Shown in pieces: positions 9,785 through 19,899 of a DNA stretch of 64,000 nucleotides. Under the pieces are notes generated by a model, which saw only the letters and a list, made by a program, of their open reading frames with translations, was not told the origin of the DNA and did not search any database. The DNA is from Tolypeutes matacus (lineage: Eukaryota > Chordata > Mammalia > Cingulata > Chlamyphoridae). Both the position numbers and the translations under genes were made by a program. The number at the start of each line of letters is the position of its first letter. Positions within the stretch are counted from its first letter, which is position 1. Where the stretch lies: contig JAKSZT010054458.1 in assembly GCA_026826555.1 (NCBI GenBank), positions 589,481 through 653,480 of the forward strand, given 5' to 3'.

Positions 9785-11187
9785 GCATTGCTGATGGACA
9801 CTCTCCCAGATATTTTTATCTCATTTTTCTTTGTCAGTCTTCTGTGCTTCTAGTCCAAGCAAGCAGCTTGGGCAGATGTTTTAAAATTTGAAGAAAAGTA
9901 ACATTGTTTTAAGGCTTTTTTTTTTTTTTTTTTTTAAATAATGGCTCATTGTACAAGTTAGATTTATTTATTGTGTAAACTTGGGGTCCAAGATGACATT
10001 TTTATCCTGCTTATGAACAGGTATCTGGTAAGTTATATAAAATGAAATTCTTTTCCACACAGCTCTTAAAGATAGATAATTGAAGTTGGTGATACTTGTC
10101 CATTAACCATTTATGCATTATTAATAAAATTATAAGAATAAGATCATAATGCCGTGTACTTTTTGTGTTTTTAATGTACATTTAGATGCATGCCTACATA
10201 TTGCCTGGAACAAGTCTATATATTAAAATGTTGTCATTAATTTTAGGTTTTTTAGATTATGTATCAGAAACCATATGGCTAATGAGGAAATAATAGAAAT
10301 ATGGGAAGTCCTTGGAATATTCTAATGTATATAAGACCATGTGAATAAATATGTAAACTCAGCCTTTTCCCAGATTTCCAAAATTTCTGACCTTAATAAT
10401 CTCCTTTAAATATAAAACCCTGGTTTCCTAGATTCAGTGGATTGTGCTATGTCACCAAAAATTTGAAGTGGTAATAAGTGTGTGTACCTATGGTTATAGA
10501 AAAATAGTAGAACTTTTATTTATTATTTCTATTTTAAATCTCCAATTAGAAGACTCATGATTTCAAAAAACATGTCTGTGATACATACTTTCTTAAGGAT
10601 TTGTGTGGTAAATAATTTTTTTCGTTTATGGAGGTTGAATTGTCTAACATGGTTTGACCTTTGTGCTGAGCAGAAGACCTTAATGTACCAGATAAGGTTG
10701 ATGAGGGGAATGGTAACATGTTACTTTTGAAATTTAGGTTTTGCAGTTCTGTGGGTATATAGTATTTCATTATTAACTCTTAAATAAAAGGATTTCATTC
10801 CTGAAAATTGATAGGCCAGGTACCTGACAGTCTTGGTTTTTGTTAATGTTTTTAAATTTGAGGATCCCTAATGATTATTGGATAAGCTATGGGATTTTCT
10901 TTGAAAACTTGGTATGTAGAAGTATCCTTAAAGGACACACATAAAATATATAATCATTTTAAGGAATCCTGTATATTTATCTAGTTACCTAGAGTGGTGA
11001 TTCTCCCAAAGTGGACAAAAATGTCATACCAGGTAGATAACATGGAATATATGTGGTAATTTTTCTTTGAGCGGCACATTGACAATTTTGAATTAATGAA
11101 ACTGGCAAAGAAATATATATATGTAATTTAAGATAAATGCCTTAATTTTTTGTTTTTAATTTTATTGTCCAGTAAATGTAAGTCAGG

Positions 11188-11346
11188 TTGAGCGAATGTA
11201 GCTCAAGAGGTTGAGCTCCTGCTTCCCACATACAAGGTGTGGGTTTGATCCCTGGTACCTCCTAAATAAAAAAAAAAAATTACAACAAAAAAGTAAGTCA
11301 CACACACAAAAAAATAAATAAATTAATTAATTAATTAAAAAAAAAA
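11188..11346 (+). mobile_element. DAS-type SINE, short form
   Basis: Head 'gcgaatgtagctcaagag', box B-like 'gggtttgatccctgg', 'tacctcc', then an A-rich tail with (aaat)/(aatt) runs to about 11346. 'gtaagtca' and 'ataagtcac' near the two ends may be the target duplication. Confidence 0.85.
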
Positions 11347-11349
11347 TAA

Positions 11350-12445
11350 GTCACATTCAAATGTATTTGGTTTTGGAAAATTTGCCATTACCCTTAAACT
11401 TTATGTTGACAAATATGTAGTTTGAAATCTTTTCATTGTAAAAGAAAACAGATATAGTAAACCATAGATATGACTCATCAGGAGAATACCCTTTAAAATA
11501 TTTTTATTCTTATACCCAAATTCTTTGGCATTTTAATGCCAAATGATTTCTAAGCACATGTGTTGTGATTATAGTGGAACAACTTACATGGTAGAAGCAT
11601 AATTCAAGCTTAAAACAATTAGGGATGATTTTTATAATAAACTGGTAAGTAGGTGTTAAAAGATTACATTTCTATATTAAAAATAGTAGCTACTGATTTC
11701 CCTTCTATGCCAGATTCTGTTCTAGGTATTTTTTACATGAATGACAGCGTAGTCTAATTAAGTCTCACAAACATTATATGAGGCAGCTGCATCAGTACTC
11801 AAGCCCGGTTACTGTTACTTTGGTGGTGGTGGTTTATCTACTTTAAAAGTTTTTTTTACCATATGAACAAAAGTATTATTTGAAATAGAGTTCTCTGGAG
11901 TTATTTTCTGTTCCTATAACTTCTAATTTTAATTCTAAATCCTGTTTTTCACTACCTATTTTTGTAGTCTAATTGGTGATATAAGTATTGTTCATTTAAG
12001 AAAGTTGTTGAGCAGCAATGCCCCATAGCAATTTATAATGTGAACCACACATGTAATTTAAAAAAATTTAGTAGTCATAAAGTACAAAACAAATTAATTT
12101 TAATATTTTAAATTTGTCTCTGTATCCAAATATTATAACATAATCAATATAAAAAATGTTTCTTTTTTTCCTGTAATAAGCCTTTGAAATCTGGGATGTA
12201 TTTTACACTTAGAGCACTTCTTAGAATTAGCTATACTCAATAGCCTCATGGCTAGAGGCTCTTTATTGGATAACACATTTCTAAAATTTTTTCTATTATG
12301 AAGCAGTATACCTTCTTCGCTTTTAAAGTAACAGTAGAATTTTTGACCCATATGTAGTGGTTAAAACCTGAATATGACTATATCCATAGGAAACATCCTA
12401 AATCTGATTCTGACATTTCAGTAGATTTAAGTAAAGTCTTTATAC
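11350..12445. other. Intronic, nothing recognised
   Basis: AT-rich sequence with many stops in all frames. No splice-flanked coding segment or repeat family is evident. Confidence 0.5.
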
Positions 12446-12557
12446 TTTTTGTTTTGTTTTGATTTGTTTCTTTTTTGAGGTGCTGGAGCCGGGGATTGAA
12501 CCCTGGATCTTGTATGTGGGAAGCTGGTGCTTAGCCACTGAGCCACATAGGCTCCTT
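12446..12557 (-). mobile_element. DAS-type SINE, short form
   Basis: Minus-strand head 'ctatgtggctcagtggc', box B-like 'ggttcaatccccgg', and a T-rich plus-strand tail of the form 'tttgttttgttttgattt'. More diverged than the long-form copies. Confidence 0.85.
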
Positions 12558-13521
12558 GTAGTGTTTTTTACATTTTCATTTAGTAAATGAAAGGATTGCT
12601 GGTGTTAAAATCAACTTTTATGTATGTGACATTGAACCTTGCAATATATTTCAGGAATTTACTTTCAGGAGAAACCAATGATATTTAGAAACTTAAAATA
12701 TAATTAAAAAACGAAAACATTTTTGTCCAAAGCAAGTCCATATTGCATCTTCTATCCTGATGATGAACATAACTTTAAACACTTTGGGACAAAATATTCT
12801 TTGACTTTTTACAAAAAAAACTTATGAAGTAAATTATTTGGATTTTATAGAGTGTTTAAAGTTGTAAAGGTTTGGATTAAAAGAAAACAAGTCAACAGAA
12901 GTAATAGTGTAGAGAAAGACCTTTTAAATTCCAACAGAGCTTATGAGTGTTAAATGTTTTTGCCAGGACTGTGCACTTTAATCCTATTCACATTATTCAA
13001 TGTGAGAAGGTAGCAAGAGGACATGCTGTATTTACTGTATTTATGTCAAACTTTGTGTTAAGCAAAGGAAATGTATAAAGTGGGAGTAATGCTGCTGTTT
13101 AGATCCCAGTAGAAGAATGAGGGGCTAATTTTACCTTGAATAAAATAAGTATTTAGCCTAAATATGGCTTAAAAAGATTTGAGATTCTATGATTTCATTA
13201 TAATTTATTCAAGTTTCATTATAATTCATGGGTTTTAACCTTTCAGAGAATTCCCAAATAGATACACAGTCATAATTAATAACTGACCCACTTTGATGTC
13301 CTTGAAGTGAATGTGGGTGGTCTGCAAGGATTGGTGATATTCCTTTTACTCAGTGGCTCAGTACATCAGGTACATCTTACAAGCTTTTCAGGTTTGAAAG
13401 TCACCAGAAAGGTTAGAATTGTGAGAAAAATTATTAAGCCCACATTAAAAAAAAAAAAAAAAAGAATTTTTAAAGTCAGAAAAACAATTGTTTTAACTGT
13501 AGAACTAATTTAAAATTTTAG

Positions 13522-13694
13522 AGTCTGCCCCAAACTCTCCAAGAATTGGAAGTCCACTGAGTCCAAAGAAAAATACTGTAACAAGTAATCTTCAAGCGAT
13601 GTCTAGAGGTTTGTCTACCAGTTTACCCGACTTGGACTCCGAGCCTTGGATAGAAGTAAAAAAGAGGCATCGTCCATCCCCAACAAAATTAAAG
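13522..13694 (+). CDS. LARP1B: LARP1B exon: Ser/Pro-rich linker
   Basis: This 173-nt exon has acceptor 'attttag|AGTCTGCC' and donor 'TTAAAG|gtaagt'. Its first two bases complete a Glu codon with the preceding exon. It then encodes 57 residues that include 'SAPNSPRIGSPLSPKKN', 'LQAMSRGLSTSLPDLDSE' and 'WIEVKKRHRPSPTKLK'. This segment is characteristic of LARP1 and LARP1B and lies between the La module and the acidic region. Several S-P and R-x-x-S sites look like phosphorylation targets, which is inference. It ends in phase 0 and splices in frame to 17329. Reading through the donor stays open to 13840 without protein-like features. Confidence 0.92.
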
Positions 13695-14539
13695 GTAAGT
13701 TATTACATAACTACTTATGTTGTACCTTTCAGGAGGAGAATGTAAGATCAGTGAGTGTATTTTCTATTTGGAAGATACATATGGAAAATTTGGAAGCAAT
13801 TTCTAACATTGTGAAAATCATCTTTAGTAATAGCTTATAGTTTATTCTGTAGTAGAGACTGTTAAGTTGTGTTTAACTTTTTATTTCTGAATATTTAAGA
13901 ACATTTTGACCTGGCCTTTTTATTTGTGACTAATTAAATTTGAGTAATATCTGTTTTTCATAAAATAGCTGACAAATGTTTTAAAATCTTGTTAAGTAGT
14001 TATAAGGCTTTTGAGGGCATATATCAAGTTTATAAATCGGTGATTTACTGTACAATAGACAGGCAAAGAGAAATAATTTCTGTATGGAGGCACATGAGGC
14101 AGATGTGTGGTTATAAAAGGGCAACAGGACGAAACCTTGTGCAGGTCTGTATCATGTTCTGATTCGTGTGAATACACGAACCTAAATATGTGGTAAAATT
14201 GCATTGATACAAACACAAATAAGTAAAGTTGGGGTTTGTATCCATGTTACTATACTTTTTCTGATACTGTTGTGTAGTTTTGCAAGATGTTTTCATTGGG
14301 GAAACTGGGTAAAGGGTACATGAGGAACTTCTCTTAGTTTCTTACAACTGTATGTGAATATACAATTCTCTCAAAATAAAAAAGGTTTAAGAAAAAAATG
14401 GGTGAGAGCACCACTCAGATGATTTAAATATTGGAAATAAGCTCTGTAGGAAAATGGTATTAAAGATATTGACACTAAATGTCAGAAGGATGAACAAGGC
14501 TATAATATTGAAAATCATTATGAACAGGATTCTACCACT

Positions 14540-14778
14540 GAAGGGAAGCATGAAGGATTTAAGACAGTGGTTCCGCACAGGCTGGGGTTGGGAGTTTGAG
14601 ACTTTGCCTCTTTCAGAGGTCATTGGGCGATAGCTGGACATATTTTTGGTTGTTAGAACTGGGGGAGTGCTACTGCAGAGGCCAGGGATGCCAATAAACA
14701 TTCTGCAGAGTACAGGACAGAATTATTTTTGCTAAAAGTTCAGTAGTGAAAAGGTTGAAAAACCTTGATCAAAGTTAA
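14540..14778 (+). repeat. MER-type nonautonomous DNA transposon (hAT-like)
   Basis: 'aagacagtggttccgcac', 'tatttttggttgttagaact', 'gaggccagggatgc' and 'aaaaggttgaaaaacctt' match a common mammalian short MER element. A related one in the opposite sense is at 31940-32205. The exact family name is not certain. Confidence 0.6.
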
Positions 14779-16227
14779 CTTCTTAACAATGGGGCTTAAA
14801 CATATCACCTTTAAATGTTACCAGCAGAGGTTTTTTCTCAGGATGCATTTTTAAAAGCCTAAAGCAGCTTTTTCCAAGAATTTGTAAAGATGCTGAGTAA
14901 TTTCTTCATTTGTCCTGGGTATCTAGGGAGGGTAGTGTTCTGGACTCATTGACAGAAATTTGTACCATATTTCGCCCATTCTGAGACCTACCTTATTTTC
15001 CTCCACGTTTAAAATCTCCACATTTCAACCTCTCTTTTTTCAGTGATATGTAAAATAATGGCTCATCTTAAAATTGATAGCATCTTCAATTCAATGAAAT
15101 ATAGTTTTGGAAAGGTATTAGAAAAGGATTGTTCTATAGAACAATACCAGCAAATAGGAAATAGATCTGGCTTTAAACATAGAGACATGTATAATCTAGC
15201 ACCCTTGAAGTTTTGTAACCAAAGAGTGCCAGTACATTTAGTAAGATCTGAAATGTGTACTCATTTTACAGAGTGAGCACCTGGCCTGGAGGAAAGTGTG
15301 TTCTAGAGACTGCAGTTATAGAGTTTTCTGCTGAGGCAGTTTAGTTATTGACAACATTGTCAACATACTTTTTAAAATAATAATTTTGAAAGAAATGTTC
15401 TAGAGTGAGTATAGAAATCTTGGTTGGATATCTTTTTTCCCAAATAAATCTGGAAATATTTTCCCATTGTCGTCTTGGTTTCAGTTTTCCTCTTGTGAAA
15501 TTCAGTTCCTTGAGAATCTTTCTATCAAGTGATTTTTTTTCCTTGTTGAGACTTAACATTATTTCTTTGTTTCGAAAGCAGTCCTTGGGCTTTTAATTGG
15601 GAGCAGACATTATAGTTTCTTATTATAAGATAAGAGTATCGGCTGACTGTTTTAGTGGTATTGTGTATAAATACCTGTTCTGATTGCTGTCCCATGGTCC
15701 TTTCCTGCTCTCTGTTCCTGCCATCTAAAAACTTTAAACCTTTCTAGGACCCCAGTGAGACCAATGGCTTCTGCCTCCCCATCAGCCTTCCTCTTTATGG
15801 GCTCTAGGTTGTTATTTCTTCTACTCTTGCTTATCCATCAGTACAATCCAATTTGCTTTCTGTTTTTACAGAAAGTGTCAAAGTTTCTGATCTTCTGATA
15901 GTAATACTTTCTTGTTTTCAGTATTGACATGGAATTTACTCTTGGGAGGCAAATAAGCTTGTATAGTCAGTCATCTTGAGCTCACAATCTCTCTTCCTCA
16001 CAAGTTATATAAAAATCCTGTTTGAAAGAGAAATTTAAGTATAACTGATTTTTTAAAAAAATCTCTTTCCAGGGTATCATTTTCTCAGACTTTTTTCATG
16101 TACCTGCAAATGTGAATAACAAGTATATAGCTTTTTGAAAAAGTAAATTTATTAGTGTTTTTACAGCTTGCTTTTTTTTTTTAAAATAAAGTAAAAATAC
16201 ATCATGGGTAACCTTCCATTTAGTAGA

Positions 16228-16345
16228 CTGTCCACTCCATCAGGGCAGAGTCTTTCATTTATTACTGCATACCTCTGCCTTGAACAGACCCCAGCTCAGA
16301 CTAAGCACCCAGATACTTATGGACTGAATGAATGAATATAGACCT
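16228..16345 (+). repeat. L2 LINE 3' end
   Basis: 'gtccactccatcagggcaga', 'ttactgcatacctctgcc' and 'gactgaatgaatgaat' follow the 3' terminus of L2. Confidence 0.65.
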
Positions 16346-16689
16346 ACATGAATAGGAATTCTGAAAGGGAGGAATTGTGTTATTCTAAGCATCGAGGAGT
16401 TAGCATGAACTGCTAGATAAAGATAGGAAAGAGTATGTCGTGAAAGCAACAGCAATAGGAAATCTGTTTACTTGTGTTGGGAGATTTGAAAATCTGTGCT
16501 AGGTTTGATTTCAGAGGAGCTAGAATCTAAAAATTTGTACTTATGTCTGCTGGCAGGAAGCTATTTGAAGTTCTTTTGGATAGGTAGAATTTAAACTAAT
16601 TAGGGGAGTATGAGAGGAAAACTGGGCAAAGTAGAATTTGATAAGAATGGAGCCAAGGAGTTAGCTAGGAAACTATGACATTAATATAA

Positions 16690-17090
16690 TTGTGAGGTAA
16701 AAATGGTTCAGACTAGGGAAGATCATGGAATCTGGAAGAAGATTTTCGTTCTAGTCCCTACTAATTCTGTAACTGGGCAAATAGCTTCAACTTTCAAGAC
16801 CTTAGTTTTTCTCATGTTTAAAATGAGTAGGGGGAAGCGGCTGTGGCTCAATCAGTAGGGCTCCCGTTTACCATATGGGAGGCCCCGGGTTCGGTTCCCG
16901 GGGCCTCCTGGTGAGGGCAAGCCCGCCCGCACGGCGTGGTTGGCTGACCCGGCGAGCACAAGCAGCAAGGGGGGGATAAATGAATAAATAAATAAATTCT
17001 TAAAAAAAAAATAAATAAATAAAATGAGTAGGCACAGTGTAATGAATGATCCAAGGACTCTTCCAACTCTAAAGAATTCTTTAATAGAAT
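16690..17090 (+). repeat. MIR SINE split by a DAS SINE
   Basis: 'aatctggaagaagattttcg', 'ctgtaactgggcaaatagc' and 'tcatgtttaaaatgag' before the inserted SINE, and 'gatccaaggactcttccaac' after it, make up one MIR with a young SINE in the middle. Confidence 0.6.
16832..17020 (+). mobile_element. DAS-type SINE, long form
   Basis: Full-length copy with head 'gggaagcggctgtggctcaa', box B-like 'gggttcggttcccgg', the GC-rich body and an A-rich tail with (aaat)n. An exact 12-bp target duplication 'aaaatgagtagg' lies at 16820-16831 and 17021-17032. Confidence 0.95.
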
Positions 17091-17328
17091 CCTTCTTTTA
17101 CTCAACCTTGTATGTTTTTCTTTATTCTTAAAATTAAGCTTGGTCTTTAGGAATTTATATTTATTGGACCAGAATATTTTAAACATAATTTTCTTTTTTT
17201 TTGGCAATTTGGCTGCTACACTAGTCATTGAGTATACAAGCTTGATTTTAAGTAAGTTAGCACTGTTATACATACATTTGTCTTAAAAATGAGATATTTT
17301 TATATAAAATACAAATTTCTTTCTACAG

Positions 17329-17694
17329 GAATCCATGCCGGTACCTGATGAGGCATCAAATCAGCTATATCCTCCAGAAGAACAAGAACAAGAAGAACTT
17401 GATTTTTTATTCGATGAAGAGATGGAACAAATAGAAGGTCGAAGAAACACATTTACTGATTGGTCTGATAATGATTCAGATTATGAAATTGATGACCAGG
17501 ATTTAAACAAGATTTTGATTGTAACTCAGACACCACCTTACATGAGAAAACATCCTGGAGGAGATCGAACAGGCAACTACATGTCTCGGGCAAAAATAAC
17601 ATCTGAACTTGCTAAAGTTATCAATGATGGCTTATATTATTATGAACAGGATTTATGGATGGAAGAGGATGATAACAAACACACAGCCGTAAAG
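17329..17694 (+). CDS. LARP1B: LARP1B exon: acidic region and conserved middle
   Basis: This 366-nt exon encodes 122 residues in phase 0 at both ends. After 'ESMPVPDEASNQLYPPEEQ' comes the acidic signature 'EELDFLFDEEMEQIEGRR', then 'NTFTDWSDNDSDYEIDDQDL', 'KILIVTQTPPYMRKHPGGDR' and 'AKVINDGLYYYEQDLWMEE'. These blocks are diagnostic of LARP1 and LARP1B. The acceptor is 'ttctacag|GAATCC' and the donor 'GTAAAG|gtaatt'. I chose LARP1B because, from memory of the family, LARP1 differs in 'YYYEQDLWMEEDDN' and 'MRKHPGGDRTGNYMS'. The next coding exon, expected to begin with a Gln-Glu-Val type sequence, was not found. Reading past the donor stops at 17725-17727. Confidence 0.93.
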
Positions 17695-17727
17695 GTAATT
17701 GTTTCTGGCCAACATCTGTCCAGCTGA

Positions 17728-18955
17728 TACTTAGTTTTGAGTGTCTCTTGCTGCTTATATTTTCCTAAACTTGAGGCTTCATTTTGAATATAAATTTTAA
17801 TTTTAAAATTCCCTGAAATATATCTGCCAGTCAAAACCTGAGAAGTAATTTTATTTAAATGACAGTATAATGAATAATTTAATTATTAAAAAAGTGGCAC
17901 TCACTAAAACCATTTTTTCAGGTGAAATTTTGTAAATTTTATCCAAATGAGAAGTCCTTTTCTCATAAGATGGAATAAAAACTGAAGTTATTATAGACAG
18001 GCTTAGTTTATTTGCTCATTCCTTAGCAGGCTGTAATTATCGAATTATAGATGAATCATTGGCTTTAGAGAGGAATTATTTTGTTGCCCTCTTCTACCCT
18101 TCTTTCCTTAGCCTGTGGTACATGCTGTATGGAAATGGAATTGGTTCTGCACAAAGTATAGAAGATTATGCATTATTGTGGTGTAGGGATACTGTTTGAA
18201 ATGATTTTCCAATTTTTTAATCTTTTCGCTTTTCATCTCAGATCATGGCCTCAATCCCGGTTACTAAGGTAAAATATAAGAGAAAACCAGAGTAGTCTAT
18301 TGCTTATTTGCATTATTTTGATATAAATTAATAGTGGTGTAAATAGTTAGGGATAAGAAGGGATCTTTATTCCTGACATTTCCCCATATTATTAACAATT
18401 AAATTGATCAGAAAAGTCCCAAAAGTTTAATATTTGTTTTTATGATAGAATAACAAGGGGAAAGTTACATAGCTATAATATGCCAAATAGGAAAGAGATC
18501 TTGGTCAGAAATAGCTACAGTTTTAGAAAGAAAAGCCACCCAACTAGTAGTTGAATGGGTAGTACTGCCTGTTCATGGAAGTTCCTGTCATCAGCAAGAA
18601 GTATGCTTTTTTCTTCTGGGCTTCTCATTTCATTCTTTCTGGAATTTCCATCACTGTTTTCAGTCTTACTTTCTGTAGTCACTGTCTTGTTGGACATCTG
18701 CCCAGACAATGATAGCATGTCAGTGATGTAAAGCAGACCTCTGCCTCTCCTACCTGCTGTGGTGAAGGAAGTGTTTTTATAGAGTTTCTCAGTTGGAATT
18801 CTTTCCTTGTATAAACACTTATTTGTGATGCTTAGGTTCTCTAAATAATATTTATTATCTTAAATCCTTTTTGGAACAGTAAGGAATATAAATAAATTCT
18901 AATAATAGGCTAAAATTGCACTTCTCTTCTCCCCATTCCTATCTCTTTACCTGCT
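17728..18955. other. Intronic, no gene or repeat recognised
   Basis: AT-rich. Only the microexon-like segment at 18242-18268 stands out. Confidence 0.5.
18242..18268 (+). other. Candidate 27-nt microexon
   Basis: A pyrimidine-rich tract 'tcttttcgcttttcatctcag' type acceptor ends at 18241 and a 'AAG|gtaaaa' donor follows at 18269. The 27 bases keep the phase-0 frame of the exon ending at 17694 and would add nine residues (IMASIPVTK). I know of no counterpart in human LARP1B, so this may be chance. Confidence 0.2.
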
Positions 18956-18957
18956 TT

Positions 18958-19142
18958 GTTCTTCATCCTAACATATATCACCATTTGCCATTCTATATAT
19001 TTTACTGTTTTTTTTTCCTCTTTGATCACATAGATGTAAGATCTTTTGTCTATTTGTTCACTGTTTTATCTCCAGTGCTAAAATAGTTCTTGGCACAAAG
19101 TAGTGCTCAATTCATATTTGAAGAAAATGGGTAAATGAATTA
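18958..19142 (+). repeat. L2 LINE 3' end
   Basis: 'tttgttcactgttttatctc', 'cagtgctaaaatagttcttg', 'gcacaaagtagtgctcaatt' and a terminal 'gggtaaatgaatt' fit the L2 3' end. Confidence 0.65.
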
Positions 19143-19895
19143 TAGATTAACCATAATTTGAACTAACCAAGGGAACCTAACCACTGTATATAGTGTTGGT
19201 TCTGTGGGGAAATATTTTTAAAGTTTCAAATAATGAACATCAAATCCAGCATGAGAAACATATGCTAGTTGTAGGCGGTTATTTATTTGCTTTAACTCAA
19301 GTGTAGACAACAATAATTAAAGGCCATGTAGTGAGTTATTGAGACAGATGCTGGCCTTATCTTAAATGTTAATCAGGGAAAAAGAATTTTGGCTATATGG
19401 CTTTAAAGCAGCAGTATGAGTTTATTTAAAAATATGTTCTATTTTAGCCTGATTCCTATGAATATTTCCGTCATCTTAATTTTTCCCCCTTGGTTCCACT
19501 TATGTGTTCAACATGTGATTTTTTAATTAGAATTTTACTTTTCCTATAGGTCTGCTTAAAGCAAGAGATCAATCATTTAAGATATGTTTATTATACCCTT
19601 ACTATGTGCCACCTTAAGGTAAACTGGTGGCAGAGGAAAAGTAAAAATATGGATACCCAGGTTTGAGTCCTGAGGAATGATGACTTAGGAGTTGTGTAGG
19701 AAAATTTGGTATTGTGGAAGCCAAGAACTGGTTCTGAAAGGGAAGAATCAGGTGTTTCAGAAATTATGGAGAGATTGAGGTGGCTAGGAATGAAAGTTAT
19801 GGTAAATTTATATGGCAATTTGTTGGTCTTCTGACCTGTGAAAGGAGTTTGAACAATGTTGAAGTGAACCAAAGAGTGAGTGTAGGCTTTATGTT
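19143..19895. other. Intronic, no gene recognised
   Basis: No convincing repeat or coding signal. The 106-residue open frame on the minus strand at 19591-19911 has no domain-like pattern. Confidence 0.45.
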
Positions 19896-19899
19896 TCTG

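Larger units (their letters stand above)
8562..13521 (+). other. LARP1B: LARP1B intron (phase 1)
   Basis: GT at 8562 and AG at 13520-13521. It contains SINEs at 11188-11346 and 12446-12557. The segment 8562-9900 is free of recognisable repeats and contains an AATAAA at 9779-9784. Between 9900 and 13521, apart from the SINEs, I see AT-rich sequence with no gene. Confidence 0.85.
13695..17328 (+). other. LARP1B: LARP1B intron (phase 0)
   Basis: GT at 13695 and AG at 17327-17328 ('tttctttctacag'). It holds an hAT-like MER repeat, an L2 3' end, a MIR split by a SINE, and otherwise unclassified AT-rich sequence (13700-14535, 14780-16225, 16350-16690). Confidence 0.85.

Noticed and set aside
16832..17020. 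Possible tRNA gene (box A and box B)
   Set aside because: The box-bearing heads belong to SINEs with A-tails and target duplications. None folds as an intact tRNA with a proper anticodon arm that I can show.
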